From Lachnospiraceae bacterium 3-1 (GTDB lineage: Bacteria > Bacillota > Clostridia > Lachnospirales > Lachnospiraceae): a stretch of 64,000 bases of DNA. The first letter of the stretch is position 1, and every line of letters begins with the position of its first letter. The stretch is taken from positions 360,724 to 424,723 of the forward strand of contig KE159582.1 in the NCBI GenBank assembly GCA_000403255.2, given 5' to 3'. Below are positions 1-7,600 of this stretch, in pieces. A program made the position numbers and the translations under genes. The notes beneath the pieces were generated by a model that did no database searches, was not told the origin of the DNA, and saw only the letters and a list, made by a program, of their open reading frames with translations.

Positions 1-1
1 A

Positions 2-832
2 GGAGATACGCATTGTTTTGGAACTCATACAGTAACCTTTGTGGAAGCGCCTATGGTACACTGGCCAGAGGCTATGGTGACTTTTGATACCACCAATGGG
101 GCGCTGTTTTCCGCAGATGCTTTTGGCTCCTTTATTGCACTGGATGGTAAATTGTTCGCCGATGAAGTGGACTTTGACAGAGATTGGCTGGATGAAGCAC
201 GTCGTTATCTAACCAATATTGTAGGGAAGTATGGCCCTCACATTCAGCTTTTGTTGAAAAAAGCTGGGGGAATCCTGGATCAGATTAAATATATTTGTCC
301 CCTGCATGGTCCAGTGTGGCGCGAGAATTTGGGATATTTTGTAGAAAAATATGATAAGTGGAGCCGCTATGAGCCTGAAGTGAAAGGCGTTATGATTGCC
401 TATGCTTCCATGTATGGAAATACAGAAGGGGCTGCACAGGCTTTGGCTGGCAGACTTTGTGAAAAAGGCTGCACCAATGTGGCAGTGTATGATGTATCAA
501 ACACTCATGTGTCCTATTTGATTTCGGAAGCTTTTAAATACAGCCATATTGTACTTGGTTCCGTTACTTACAATTTGGGTATTTATCCAGTGATGCATAA
601 TTTCCTTATGGACATGAAAGCCCTGAATCTTCAAAAGCGTACCTTTGCCTTAATTGAAAATGGTTCCTGGGCCTGCAAGTCTGGGGATTTGATGCAGAAA
701 TTCATAGAGGAAGAATTGAAGGACATGACCCTTTTGAATGAAAGGTTAAGTATGGCGTCTTCTATGGGGCCAGATAAAAATGTTGATTTGGATGCACTGG
801 CAGATGCCATTATGGAATCCATGAAGGAATAA
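2..832 (+). CDS. FprA-type flavodiiron protein, 5' end outside window
   Basis: The frame is open from base 2, so the N-terminal metallo-beta-lactamase-like di-iron domain is cut by the window edge; the GTG at 41 is internal. The visible part holds the end of the di-iron domain (VHWPEAM, and CPLHGPVWR supplying a late iron-ligand His) followed by a flavodoxin domain starting near YASMYGNTEG, the FMN phosphate-binding loop. Flavodiiron proteins reduce O2 or NO in the cytoplasm of anaerobes using electrons from rubredoxin or NAD(P)H-linked partners. The gene ends with TAA and is followed by a rho-independent terminator at 871-920. Family assignment is firm; O2 versus NO preference cannot be read from this part. 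Confidence 0.93.
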   Translation, partial: GDTHCFGTHTVTFVEAPMVHWPEAMVTFDTTNGALFSADAFGSFIALDGKLFADEVDFDRDWLDEARRYLTNIVGKYGPHIQLLLKKAGGILDQIKYICPLHGPVWRENLGYFVEKYDKWSRYEPEVKGVMIAYASMYGNTEGAAQALAGRLCEKGCTNVAVYDVSNTHVSYLISEAFKYSHIVLGSVTYNLGIYPVMHNFLMDMKALNLQKRTFALIENGSWACKSGDLMQKFIEEELKDMTLLNERLSMASSMGPDKNVDLDALADAIMESMKE

Positions 833-870
833 GATACAAGGGTCATCTGTGATAGGGCAGATGATGGTCT

Positions 871-920
871 AAAAAGCTGTTGCGTGAAGAATGTTTATTC
901 TTGATGCAACAGCTTTTTTT
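871..920 (+). terminator. Rho-independent terminator of the flavodiiron gene
   Basis: Arms AAAAAGCTGTTGC and GCAACAGCTTTTTTT flank a short loop and end in a T run, 39 bases after the stop codon. Confidence 0.85.
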
Positions 921-973
921 GTGCTGGAGTGTTAGTTTTTCTTTTTGGATGGGAATACTATTTCCGGTTGTTT

Positions 974-1002
974 TTGATTTGCGTCAAAATCAATTGTATT
1001 CT
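974..1002 (+). promoter_or_regulatory. Possible weak promoter facing the invertible cassette
   Basis: TTGATT, a 17-base spacer and TATTCT read rightward toward the recombination site at 1048. In the present orientation no forward gene follows. If the cassette flipped, this promoter would point into the recombinase gene. Both hexamers match only 4 of 6 consensus bases. Confidence 0.3.
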
Positions 1003-1047
1003 GCAATTGTTTTTGATACAGGTGCAAAAGTAATTACATTAGAAAAA

Positions 1048-1074
1048 TGCAACATTTGTTATGCAAATGTTGCA
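1048..1074. repeat. Recombination-site candidate A (left)
   Basis: A 27-bp site made of 11-bp inverted arms TGCAACATTTG and CAAATGTTGCA around an asymmetric 5-nt centre TTATG. The palindrome extends through AGAAAAA and TTTTTCT to 1041-1081. Read in reverse complement, the site at 1758-1784 matches it at 25 of 27 positions with the same centre. It lies 86 bases beyond the recombinase stop codon and could also act as a terminator for that gene. Confidence 0.75.
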
Positions 1075-1159
1075 TTTTTCTGTACACTTCCTATATCGGA
1101 AATTATCTCAAAAACTTTAGCCCCTAAATTCATTTTTTATTTTTCCCCCGAAATATTCA

Positions 1160-1741
1160 TTATAAAAAATCGATTTCCATAAAGATAGAATCCCGCTCAT
1201 CTTGGTCGATGCCTAGGTATTTTTTTGTGATGCTATAAGAAGAATGGTTAAAAATATCCATTAAAAGTGCGGGCGGAACACCCTGTTTCCATGCGTGGTA
1301 GCCGAAGGTTTTGCGAAGAGAGTGACAGCTTACATGGGTGGTGTGCAGTGTTTCCACAGCGGCTTTTTTCATAATGCGGAACGCTTGGGAGCGGCTTAAA
1401 GGCCGTGTGTAATCAGTTGTTTTTGTAAAAATATAGTCTGTAGGATTTGGTTTTCGGGTTTTCTTATAAAGGTTCAATGTTTCGACTAAATGGCAGTTCA
1501 TTGCCACAATATTTTGTTTTCCGGTCTTTTTTTCTCGGATGAATAAATGTTGCCGGAAGCATTTTAAGTCAAAATCATATACTTCTTCCCATTTTAAATT
1601 CAGAATGTCTCCAATGCGCAGCGCAGTGTGCAATCCGAATGTGATGAGTGCATAATTTCTGGCATTTGGATGGTAATTGTGATAATAGTCCAGAAATTTT
1701 TTTAAATCATCTTTCTCGCGAATTGGTTGTGTTGTTCCCAT
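1160..1741 (-). CDS. Minimal tyrosine recombinase (FimB/FimE-size)
   Basis: A 193-residue site-specific recombinase of the phage-integrase superfamily. The catalytic set is visible: Arg42 (TALRIGD), Lys near 72 (EKKTGK), His140-x-x-Arg143 (CHSLRKTFG), His166 (FNHSS) and Tyr175 (KKYLGI). Like FimB and FimE it is essentially a catalytic domain, with little room for an N-terminal core-binding domain. I chose the ATG at 1741 because GGAGGT lies at 1748-1753 with good spacing; a longer in-frame GTG start at 1807 would read through recombination site B. The gene lies between the two inverted sites and diverges from csrA. Likely role: inversion of its own cassette; integration or resolution remains possible. 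Confidence 0.88.
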   Translation of the reverse strand: MGTTQPIREKDDLKKFLDYYHNYHPNARNYALITFGLHTALRIGDILNLKWEEVYDFDLKCFRQHLFIREKKTGKQNIVAMNCHLVETLNLYKKTRKPNPTDYIFTKTTDYTRPLSRSQAFRIMKKAAVETLHTTHVSCHSLRKTFGYHAWKQGVPPALLMDIFNHSSYSITKKYLGIDQDERDSIFMEIDFL

Positions 1742-1757
1742 TTTTCTACCTCCAGTC

Positions 1758-1784
1758 TGCAACAATTGCATAACAACTGTTGCA
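1758..1784. repeat. Recombination-site candidate B (right)
   Basis: 11-bp arms TGCAACAATTG and CAACTGTTGCA around the centre CATAA, inverted relative to site A. It sits 17 bases upstream of the recombinase start codon and 9 bases before the -35 box of the proposed csrA promoter, so protein bound here could influence both genes. Confidence 0.75.
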
Positions 1785-1792
1785 TTAATCTT

Positions 1793-1821
1793 TTGTTTGG
1801 CCGTCACCTCTTACTTACAAT
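1793..1821 (+). promoter_or_regulatory. Proposed csrA-flagellin promoter
   Basis: TTGTTT, a 17-base spacer, and TACAAT read toward csrA. The promoter lies just outside the invertible interval, so inversion would change what lies upstream of it, not remove it. Confidence 0.6.
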
Positions 1822-1839
1822 GGCTGAACAAATTTTACC

Positions 1840-1853
1840 ACGGAGGAATCCGT
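1840..1853 (+). promoter_or_regulatory. GGA-loop hairpin in the csrA leader
   Basis: ACGGA and TCCGT form a stem closing the tetraloop GGAA. CsrA proteins prefer GGA in a hairpin loop. A second GGA lies in the ribosome binding site at 1864-1869. The pair suggests translational autoregulation. Confidence 0.5.
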
Positions 1854-1874
1854 TAGGGAGAACAGGAGGTTAAT

Positions 1875-2153
1875 ATGCTGAAATTATCAGTAAAGCCAGG
1901 GGAATATGTCCTGATTGGGGATGATATCAAAATGGTATTTGCAGGAGGAAGTTCCAATAACCTGAGGATTCTCATCGATGCACCCAGGGCTTACAACATT
2001 GTGAGGAGTGAGGCGTTAGAGCGGTACGGAATGGCAGCAGGTCCGGGAAATGAGGTGAAGCATTACCGGGACAGGGAGCTTTCTTTGGAGGCCAGGGAAA
2101 AAATCAAGGCAATTCTTATGGCAGAGAGAAAGAAGGCACGCCAGGATTTCTAA
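1875..2153 (+). CDS. csrA: CsrA-family translational regulator
   Basis: A 92-residue homologue of the carbon storage regulator, a small RNA-binding dimer that blocks ribosome binding at GGA hairpins and in Gram-positives represses flagellin. Residues 1-50 fit the family (GEYVLIGDDIKM, then RILIDAPRAYNIVR). Arg44, important for RNA binding, is present, but position 6, usually Arg, is Val. It carries a charged C-terminal tail of about 35 residues beyond the usual core, so it is a divergent member. AGGAGGT precedes the ATG by 4 bases. It is directly upstream of flagellin in the same direction, the arrangement expected for CsrA control of flagellin. The partner antagonist FliW is not in this window. 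Confidence 0.85.
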   Translation: MLKLSVKPGEYVLIGDDIKMVFAGGSSNNLRILIDAPRAYNIVRSEALERYGMAAGPGNEVKHYRDRELSLEAREKIKAILMAERKKARQDF

Positions 2154-2196
2154 CCAAACAATGGAAAACATGAAGCGTCCGCTGTTTTCGAAAAGC

Positions 2197-2250
2197 AGGA
2201 GGCAATACACATGCACGCAAACGGATTTGCGGCATTCAAAAACAAGGAGG
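2197..2250 (+). promoter_or_regulatory. Flagellin leader with three GGA motifs (CsrA target candidate)
   Basis: GGA occurs at 2198-2200, 2223-2225 and 2246-2248, spaced 25 and 23 bases. The middle one is in the loop of a perfect hairpin, GCAAA-CGGA-TTTGC (2217-2230). The last overlaps the Shine-Dalgarno sequence AAGGAGG. Known CsrA control of hag in Bacillus subtilis also uses paired sites, one over the ribosome binding site. Confidence 0.55.
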
Positions 2251-2258
2251 AAAAAATT

Positions 2259-4220
2259 ATGTCAATGGTAGTACAACACAACTTAACAGCAATGAACTCT
2301 AACAGAATGTTAGGAATCACCACAAGCGCACAGGCAAAATCTTCGGAGAAGCTATCTTCTGGTTACCGGATTAACCGGGCAGCAGACGATGCAGCAGGAC
2401 TCACCATTTCTGAGAAGATGAGGAAACAGATTCGTGGTTTGGACCGTGCTTCCACCAATGCAGAAGACGGCGTTTCCGCAGTGCAGACGGCAGAAGGCGC
2501 TTTGACAGAAGTGCATTCCATGCTGCAGCGTATGAATGAGCTGGCAACCCAGGCAGCCAATGGAACCAATTCTGAATCTGACCGAGATGCAATCCAGGCA
2601 GAAATTGACCAGTTGACCACAGAAATTGACCGTGTGGCAGAGACTACCAAGTTCAATGAAATTTATCTGCTCAAAGGCGATAAGGGCGGAGTTACCACAA
2701 CCCAGACTATTCCAGCGCATGATGCAGGAATCAATGGAAAACTTACCGACAAAGGCGGCGGGGTGTCAAGTTTTGAACTGGATAAGCCTTTGGAAAATGG
2801 TGATAAGATTACCATCGGTGGAAAAGAATATACCATCGGAACATCAGCGGACCATAAAGATCCCACAGAGCTGAATACAGATACCACAGGATATTCAGTG
2901 GCAGGGGCATCTCCCTTTACTACAGATGCTGTGGCAGTAGGAGACAGTGTAACATATCAAGGAAATACTTATACCTTAACCGATAAGGTGGCCATTGATG
3001 ATATTACATGGACGGCTGCTGATAAAGTAAAAATCGGAGAGATTGAATTTACCCTTGGCGCGGCAGGCAGCGCTACAACCATTAATGAAGCTGCTAAAAC
3101 AGGTACAGTTGCTGTGGATAAGGCTTCTGATTTGATTAAAGAGGCTTTGGCAAAAGGCCAGCAGGTTACAAGTAAGACGTTTAAAGTAGATGTTTATGAT
3201 GCTGCTGCGGCTGCGGCAAATACAGCAATTACAACAGAGCATACCATCGTTGCTTCTTTGGAAAAGGGAGAGGTAAGCTCAGCCCAATTAAAAACTGCAA
3301 CAGTAGAGATCCTTGCCAAAGCAGGGGCAGGAGATACAACAGCCACGAAACCCGTGCTTGGAGCAGGGGATAGCGTTACCATAGGCGGCGTTACTACAAA
3401 AGTAACAGAAGAAACTCCAAGGTCTGCCAAGGATGTATATGATGACATTAATAAATTAGCTGTTGGCGACAAGGTAACAGTTGGAAACGGGCTGAATCAG
3501 GCTACCTATACCATCGTAGACGAAGGGGATGTAGATGAAGAAGCTTTTAAGCTCACAAAGGAAGCCATCTTAGCTAAAATTCATGATGGAGATAAAGTGA
3601 GTCCAGATGGCGGCACTACCTTTTATACTGTTATCGGAGACATCGCTCTTCCAGAAAGCAATGAAAAGGTAATTAGCGCAAAACAGGCATATGCTATGAT
3701 TGCAGATGAATTACAGCAGGCTTCCAGTATTGGAACGGATGTTGCAGCTACGGTAACCAATGATGGAGAAGGCAAATATACCATCACACAGGGTACTGTG
3801 GAGGTGAAAGAGGCGTTATCCTTCAATCTTCATGTAGGTTCCGATGCAGACATGACCAACAAGATTACCGTTGATATTGACGCTATGGATGCAGCCGGCC
3901 TTGGCGTGAAGAACCTGAATGTATCAGATGACAGCGGAAATGCTGCAACTTATGCTATTGATGCAATTGCAGATGCAATTTCCAAAGTATCTGCACAGCG
4001 TTCTGCCCTTGGTGCAGTTCAGAACAGATTAGAGCACACCATTGCTAACCTGGATAACGTTGTAGAAAATACCACTGCAGCAGAATCTCGTATTCGCGAT
4101 ACTGATATGGCTTCTGAGATGGTGGAATACAGCAAGAACAATATTCTTGCCCAGGCAGGCCAGTCTATGCTTGCTCAGGCAAATCAGTCTACCCAGGGTG
4201 TATTGTCACTGCTTCAGTAA
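2259..4220 (+). CDS. Flagellin, large variable domain
   Basis: A 653-residue flagellar filament protein. The conserved N-terminal coiled part runs from MSMVVQHNLTAMNSNRMLG to about residue 150 (SSGYRINRAADDAAGL, EGALTEVHSMLQRMNELA). The C-terminal counterpart begins near QRSALGAVQNRLEHTI and ends ANQSTQGVLSLLQ. Between them, about 420 residues form a long surface domain with six imperfect repeats of a GDKVTIG...YTI pattern (near residues 182, 227, 252, 368, 402, 443). I chose ATG 2259, preceded by AAGGAGG; an in-frame ATG at 2211 also has an AGGAGG but would add 16 residues before the export-competent N-terminus. Probably cotranscribed with csrA; a strong hairpin follows. Confidence 0.96.
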   Translation: MSMVVQHNLTAMNSNRMLGITTSAQAKSSEKLSSGYRINRAADDAAGLTISEKMRKQIRGLDRASTNAEDGVSAVQTAEGALTEVHSMLQRMNELATQAANGTNSESDRDAIQAEIDQLTTEIDRVAETTKFNEIYLLKGDKGGVTTTQTIPAHDAGINGKLTDKGGGVSSFELDKPLENGDKITIGGKEYTIGTSADHKDPTELNTDTTGYSVAGASPFTTDAVAVGDSVTYQGNTYTLTDKVAIDDITWTAADKVKIGEIEFTLGAAGSATTINEAAKTGTVAVDKASDLIKEALAKGQQVTSKTFKVDVYDAAAAAANTAITTEHTIVASLEKGEVSSAQLKTATVEILAKAGAGDTTATKPVLGAGDSVTIGGVTTKVTEETPRSAKDVYDDINKLAVGDKVTVGNGLNQATYTIVDEGDVDEEAFKLTKEAILAKIHDGDKVSPDGGTTFYTVIGDIALPESNEKVISAKQAYAMIADELQQASSIGTDVAATVTNDGEGKYTITQGTVEVKEALSFNLHVGSDADMTNKITVDIDAMDAAGLGVKNLNVSDDSGNAATYAIDAIADAISKVSAQRSALGAVQNRLEHTIANLDNVVENTTAAESRIRDTDMASEMVEYSKNNILAQAGQSMLAQANQSTQGVLSLLQ

Positions 4221-4263
4221 TCCTGTGTCAGATCATACACAACAGAAATTACAAATAGTTTAT

Positions 4264-4305
4264 CAGCCAGTAACCAGTGGGAAACCGCTGGTTACTGGCT
4301 GATTT
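4264..4305 (+). terminator. Terminator after flagellin
   Basis: 14-bp arms CAGCCAGTAACCAG and CTGGTTACTGGCTG with a 10-base loop, followed by ATTTT. Confidence 0.85.
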
Positions 4306-4444
4306 TGAATTATAACAGAAAAGGTTCATATAATTAAAAAAAATCATAATATTTCACCTGCTAGAAGATAAGAAATAAAGAAAATATAACCAAAAACCAT
4401 CTAAAATTGTTTTGAAATAGATAATATATACGAAAAAAAGCTAC

Positions 4445-4499
4445 AATTATCAGAAAATAAAAGGAAAAATAATACTATAATCAAATTATCAGAAAATAA
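4445..4499. repeat. 16-bp direct repeats upstream of gltB
   Basis: AATTATCAGAAAATAA occurs at 4445-4460 and again at 4484-4499, 39 bases apart, just upstream of the gltB -35 box. The surrounding 4310-4510 stretch is very AT-rich and holds no gene. The repeats could bind an activator of gltBD, but none is identified here. Confidence 0.45.
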
Positions 4500-4513
4500 T
4501 AAAGAAAAAGTGG

Positions 4514-4542
4514 TTTACAAGAGAGGAAAAGAGGTGTATAGT
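4514..4542 (+). promoter_or_regulatory. gltBD promoter
   Basis: TTTACA, 17-base spacer, TATAGT; the expected transcription start is about 55 bases before the gltB ATG. Confidence 0.7.
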
Positions 4543-4605
4543 AACATTAGTACAAGTCAAGGCTTTACGATAACGAGAAAGCAAAGGGCAGGGAGGAATG
4601 AGAAC

Positions 4606-7600
4606 ATGCAGGAAACAAAAAGAACAGTTATGGGCATGTATGACCCTAGTTTTGAACATGATAACTGTGGAATTGGTGCAGTCGTTAACATCAAAGGAAT
4701 CAAGACTCACAAAACAGTAGAGGACGCTTTAAAGATTGTAGAGAATCTAAAGCATAGAGCCGGAAAGGATGCGGAAGGCAAGACAGGAGACGGAGTAGGA
4801 ATCCTGCTGCAGATTTCCCATAAATTTTTTAAAAAGGCAGCAAAAGAGGCAGGTATTGCCCTTGGCGCTGAGCGTGATTATGGAATCGGTATGTTTTTCT
4901 TTTCTCAGGATGAACTCAAACGGAATCAGGCAAAGAAGATGTTTGAAGTGATTGTAAAAAAAGAAGGTATGGAATTTTTAGGCTGGCGGACAGTACCCAT
5001 TGCCCCGGAAAAACTGGGACAGAAGGCAGTCGATTGTATGCCATGCATTATGCAGGGATTTGTGAAACGTCCCGAAAATACCGCTCCAGGTCTGGATTTT
5101 GACCGAAGGCTTTATGTGGCAAGACGTGTCTTTGAGCAGTCCAATGATAATACCTATGTGGTTTCCCTTTCCAGCCGAACGATTGTATACAAAGGGATGT
5201 TTTTGGTGGAGCAGCTTCGGTTATTTTTTGCAGATTTGCAGGATAAAGATTATGAGTCAGCCATTGCAACAGTCCATTCCAGATTTTCCACAAACACGAA
5301 TCCAAGCTGGGAGCGTGCACATCCCAATCGTTTGATAGTACATAATGGTGAGATTAATACCATTCGTGGAAATGCAGACAAAATGTTAGCCAGAGAAGAA
5401 ACAATGGAATCTGAGTATTTAAAGGGAGAGCTGCAAAAGGTGCTTCCGGTGGTAAATGCAGAGGGTTCTGATTCTGCTATGCTGGATAATACACTGGAAT
5501 TTCTGGTGATGAGCGGTATGGAGCTGCCCCTTGCAGTGATGATTACGATTCCGGAGCCTTGGGCAAACAATGGCCTGATGAGCCAGAAGAAAAAGGATTT
5601 TTACCAGTATTATGCTACCATGATGGAGCCCTGGGATGGACCAGCTTCTATTGTGTTTAGTGATGGAGACATTTTGGGAGCGGTTTTGGACCGGAACGGC
5701 CTGCGTCCCTCCCGGTATTATATTACGGAGGATGACAATTTGATTTTATCCTCGGAAGTGGGAGTTTTAGATATTGATTCCACAAAGATTGTGACAAAGG
5801 AGCGGCTTCGTCCAGGTAAAATGCTTTTGGTGGATACTCTGCAGGGGCGCGTCATCGATGACGATGAGCTAAAGGAAAAATATGCTGGAAAGCAGCCCTA
5901 TGGGGAATGGCTGGACCGGAATCTGATTAATTTAGCAGATTTGAAAATTCCAAACCAGCGGGTGCCAGAATATGAGAAAAAAGAACGTCAGAGAATGCAA
6001 AAGACCTTTGGCTATACCTACGAATCCTTAAAGGAAGCCATTTTGCCTATGGCGAAAAACGGCGGAGAAGGCACAGCAGCTATGGGAATTGATACACCCT
6101 TGGCAGCATTGGCAGGTGACCATCAGCCCTTGTTTAATTATTTTAAGCAGAAATTTGCCCAGGTGACCAATCCGCCCATTGATTCCATTCGGGAGGAAGT
6201 GGTTACCAGCGCTACGGTGTATATTGGCGAGGATGGGAATCTGCTGGAGGAAAAGCCCATCAACTGTCAGGTGTTAAAGGTAGATAATCCGATTCTTACC
6301 AACACGGATCTGATGAAAATTAAGGCTATGAGGGTGAAGGGCTTTCAGGTGGCGGAGATTCCAATTCTTTATTATAAGAACACCAGTCTGGAAAAAGCGA
6401 TTGACCGATTGTTTCTAGAAGCAGACCGGGCTTACCGTGATGGAGCCAACATTCTGATTTTATCAGACCGGGGTGTGGATGAGAATCATGTACCCATTCC
6501 CTCCCTGCTGGCTGTGTCTGCTTTGCAGCAGCATTTGATTAAAATGAAGAAACGCACCGCCCTTGCAGTGATTTTAGAGTCCGGGGAGCCAAGGGAGGTA
6601 CATCATTTTGCTACCTTGCTGGGTTATGGAGCCTGTGCGATCAATCCTTATCTGGCCCAGGATACGGTAAAACAGTTGATAGACGAGCATATGCTGGATA
6701 AAGATTATTATGCAGCGGTTGCAGATTACAATCAAGCAATCGTTCATGGAATTGTAAAAATTGCAGCTAAAATGGGAATTTCCACCATACAATCTTACCA
6801 GGGCGCCAAGATTTTTGAAGCAATTGGCATTTGTTCAGATGTGATTGAGAAATATTTTACAGACACGGTCAGCCGTATTGGGGGAATTACGCTGAAAGAT
6901 ATTGAAAGAGATGTGGATGCCCTTCATTCCAGCGCTTACGATCCCCTGGGATTAGAAACGGATTTGACCTTGGAGAGCAGGGGGCGTCATAAGATGCGCA
7001 GCGGTGCGGACAGCCATCTGTACAATCCCCTGACGATTCATTTGTTACAGGAATCTACGAAACGGGGAGATTATGAGCTTTTCAAGGAGTATACTAAGGC
7101 GGCCGATGCAGAAGAAAAGAAAGCCAATATCAGAGGTATGATGGATTTTAATTATCCAAAAAAGGGAATTTCAATAGAAGAAGTGGAAAGTGTAGATTCT
7201 ATTGTGACACGATTTAAGACGGGAGCCATGTCTTATGGTTCCATTTCCCAGGAGGCCCATGAGACCTTGGCCATTGCAATGAATTGTCTCCATGGGAAAT
7301 CCAACAGCGGTGAAGGGGGAGAAAGTAAAGAGCGTTTGGTCATGGGACATGATGGGAAAAACCGTTGTTCCGCCATTAAGCAGGTGGCTTCTGGCCGATT
7401 TGGGGTTACCAGCCGTTATCTGGTCAGTGCAAAAGAAATTCAAATTAAAATGGCCCAGGGAGCTAAGCCGGGAGAAGGTGGACATTTGCCAGGTCAGAAA
7501 GTGTATCCATGGATTGCCCGTACAAGGCTTTCTACTCCTGGAGTGTCTTTGATTTCTCCTCCACCTCACCACGATATTTATTCCATTGAAGATTTGGAGC

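Larger units (their letters stand above)
1048..1784. mobile_element. Candidate invertible cassette carrying its own tyrosine recombinase
   Basis: The 737-bp interval is bounded by two 27-bp sites in inverted orientation with identical asymmetric centres (TTATG on the left, CATAA on the right, which is its reverse complement). The only gene inside is the recombinase. This geometry is what conservative site-specific inversion needs. No second orientation can be seen in one sequence, so activity is inferred. An alternative is that both palindromes are regulatory or terminator structures, but the shared centre and opposite polarity argue for recombination sites. Confidence 0.6.

Noticed and set aside
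880-1182. Forward 100-residue open frame
   Set aside because: It overlaps the terminator, recombination site A and the recombinase 3' end, and has no ribosome binding site.
1160-1807. Recombinase as phage or ICE integrase
   Set aside because: No attachment repeat to a tRNA or gene end and no phage or conjugation genes nearby; the inverted sites around the gene fit inversion better.
2211-2258. Upstream in-frame start for flagellin with its own AGGAGG
   Set aside because: It would add 16 residues before the conserved flagellin N-terminus; the AGGAGG is better explained as a CsrA-site candidate.
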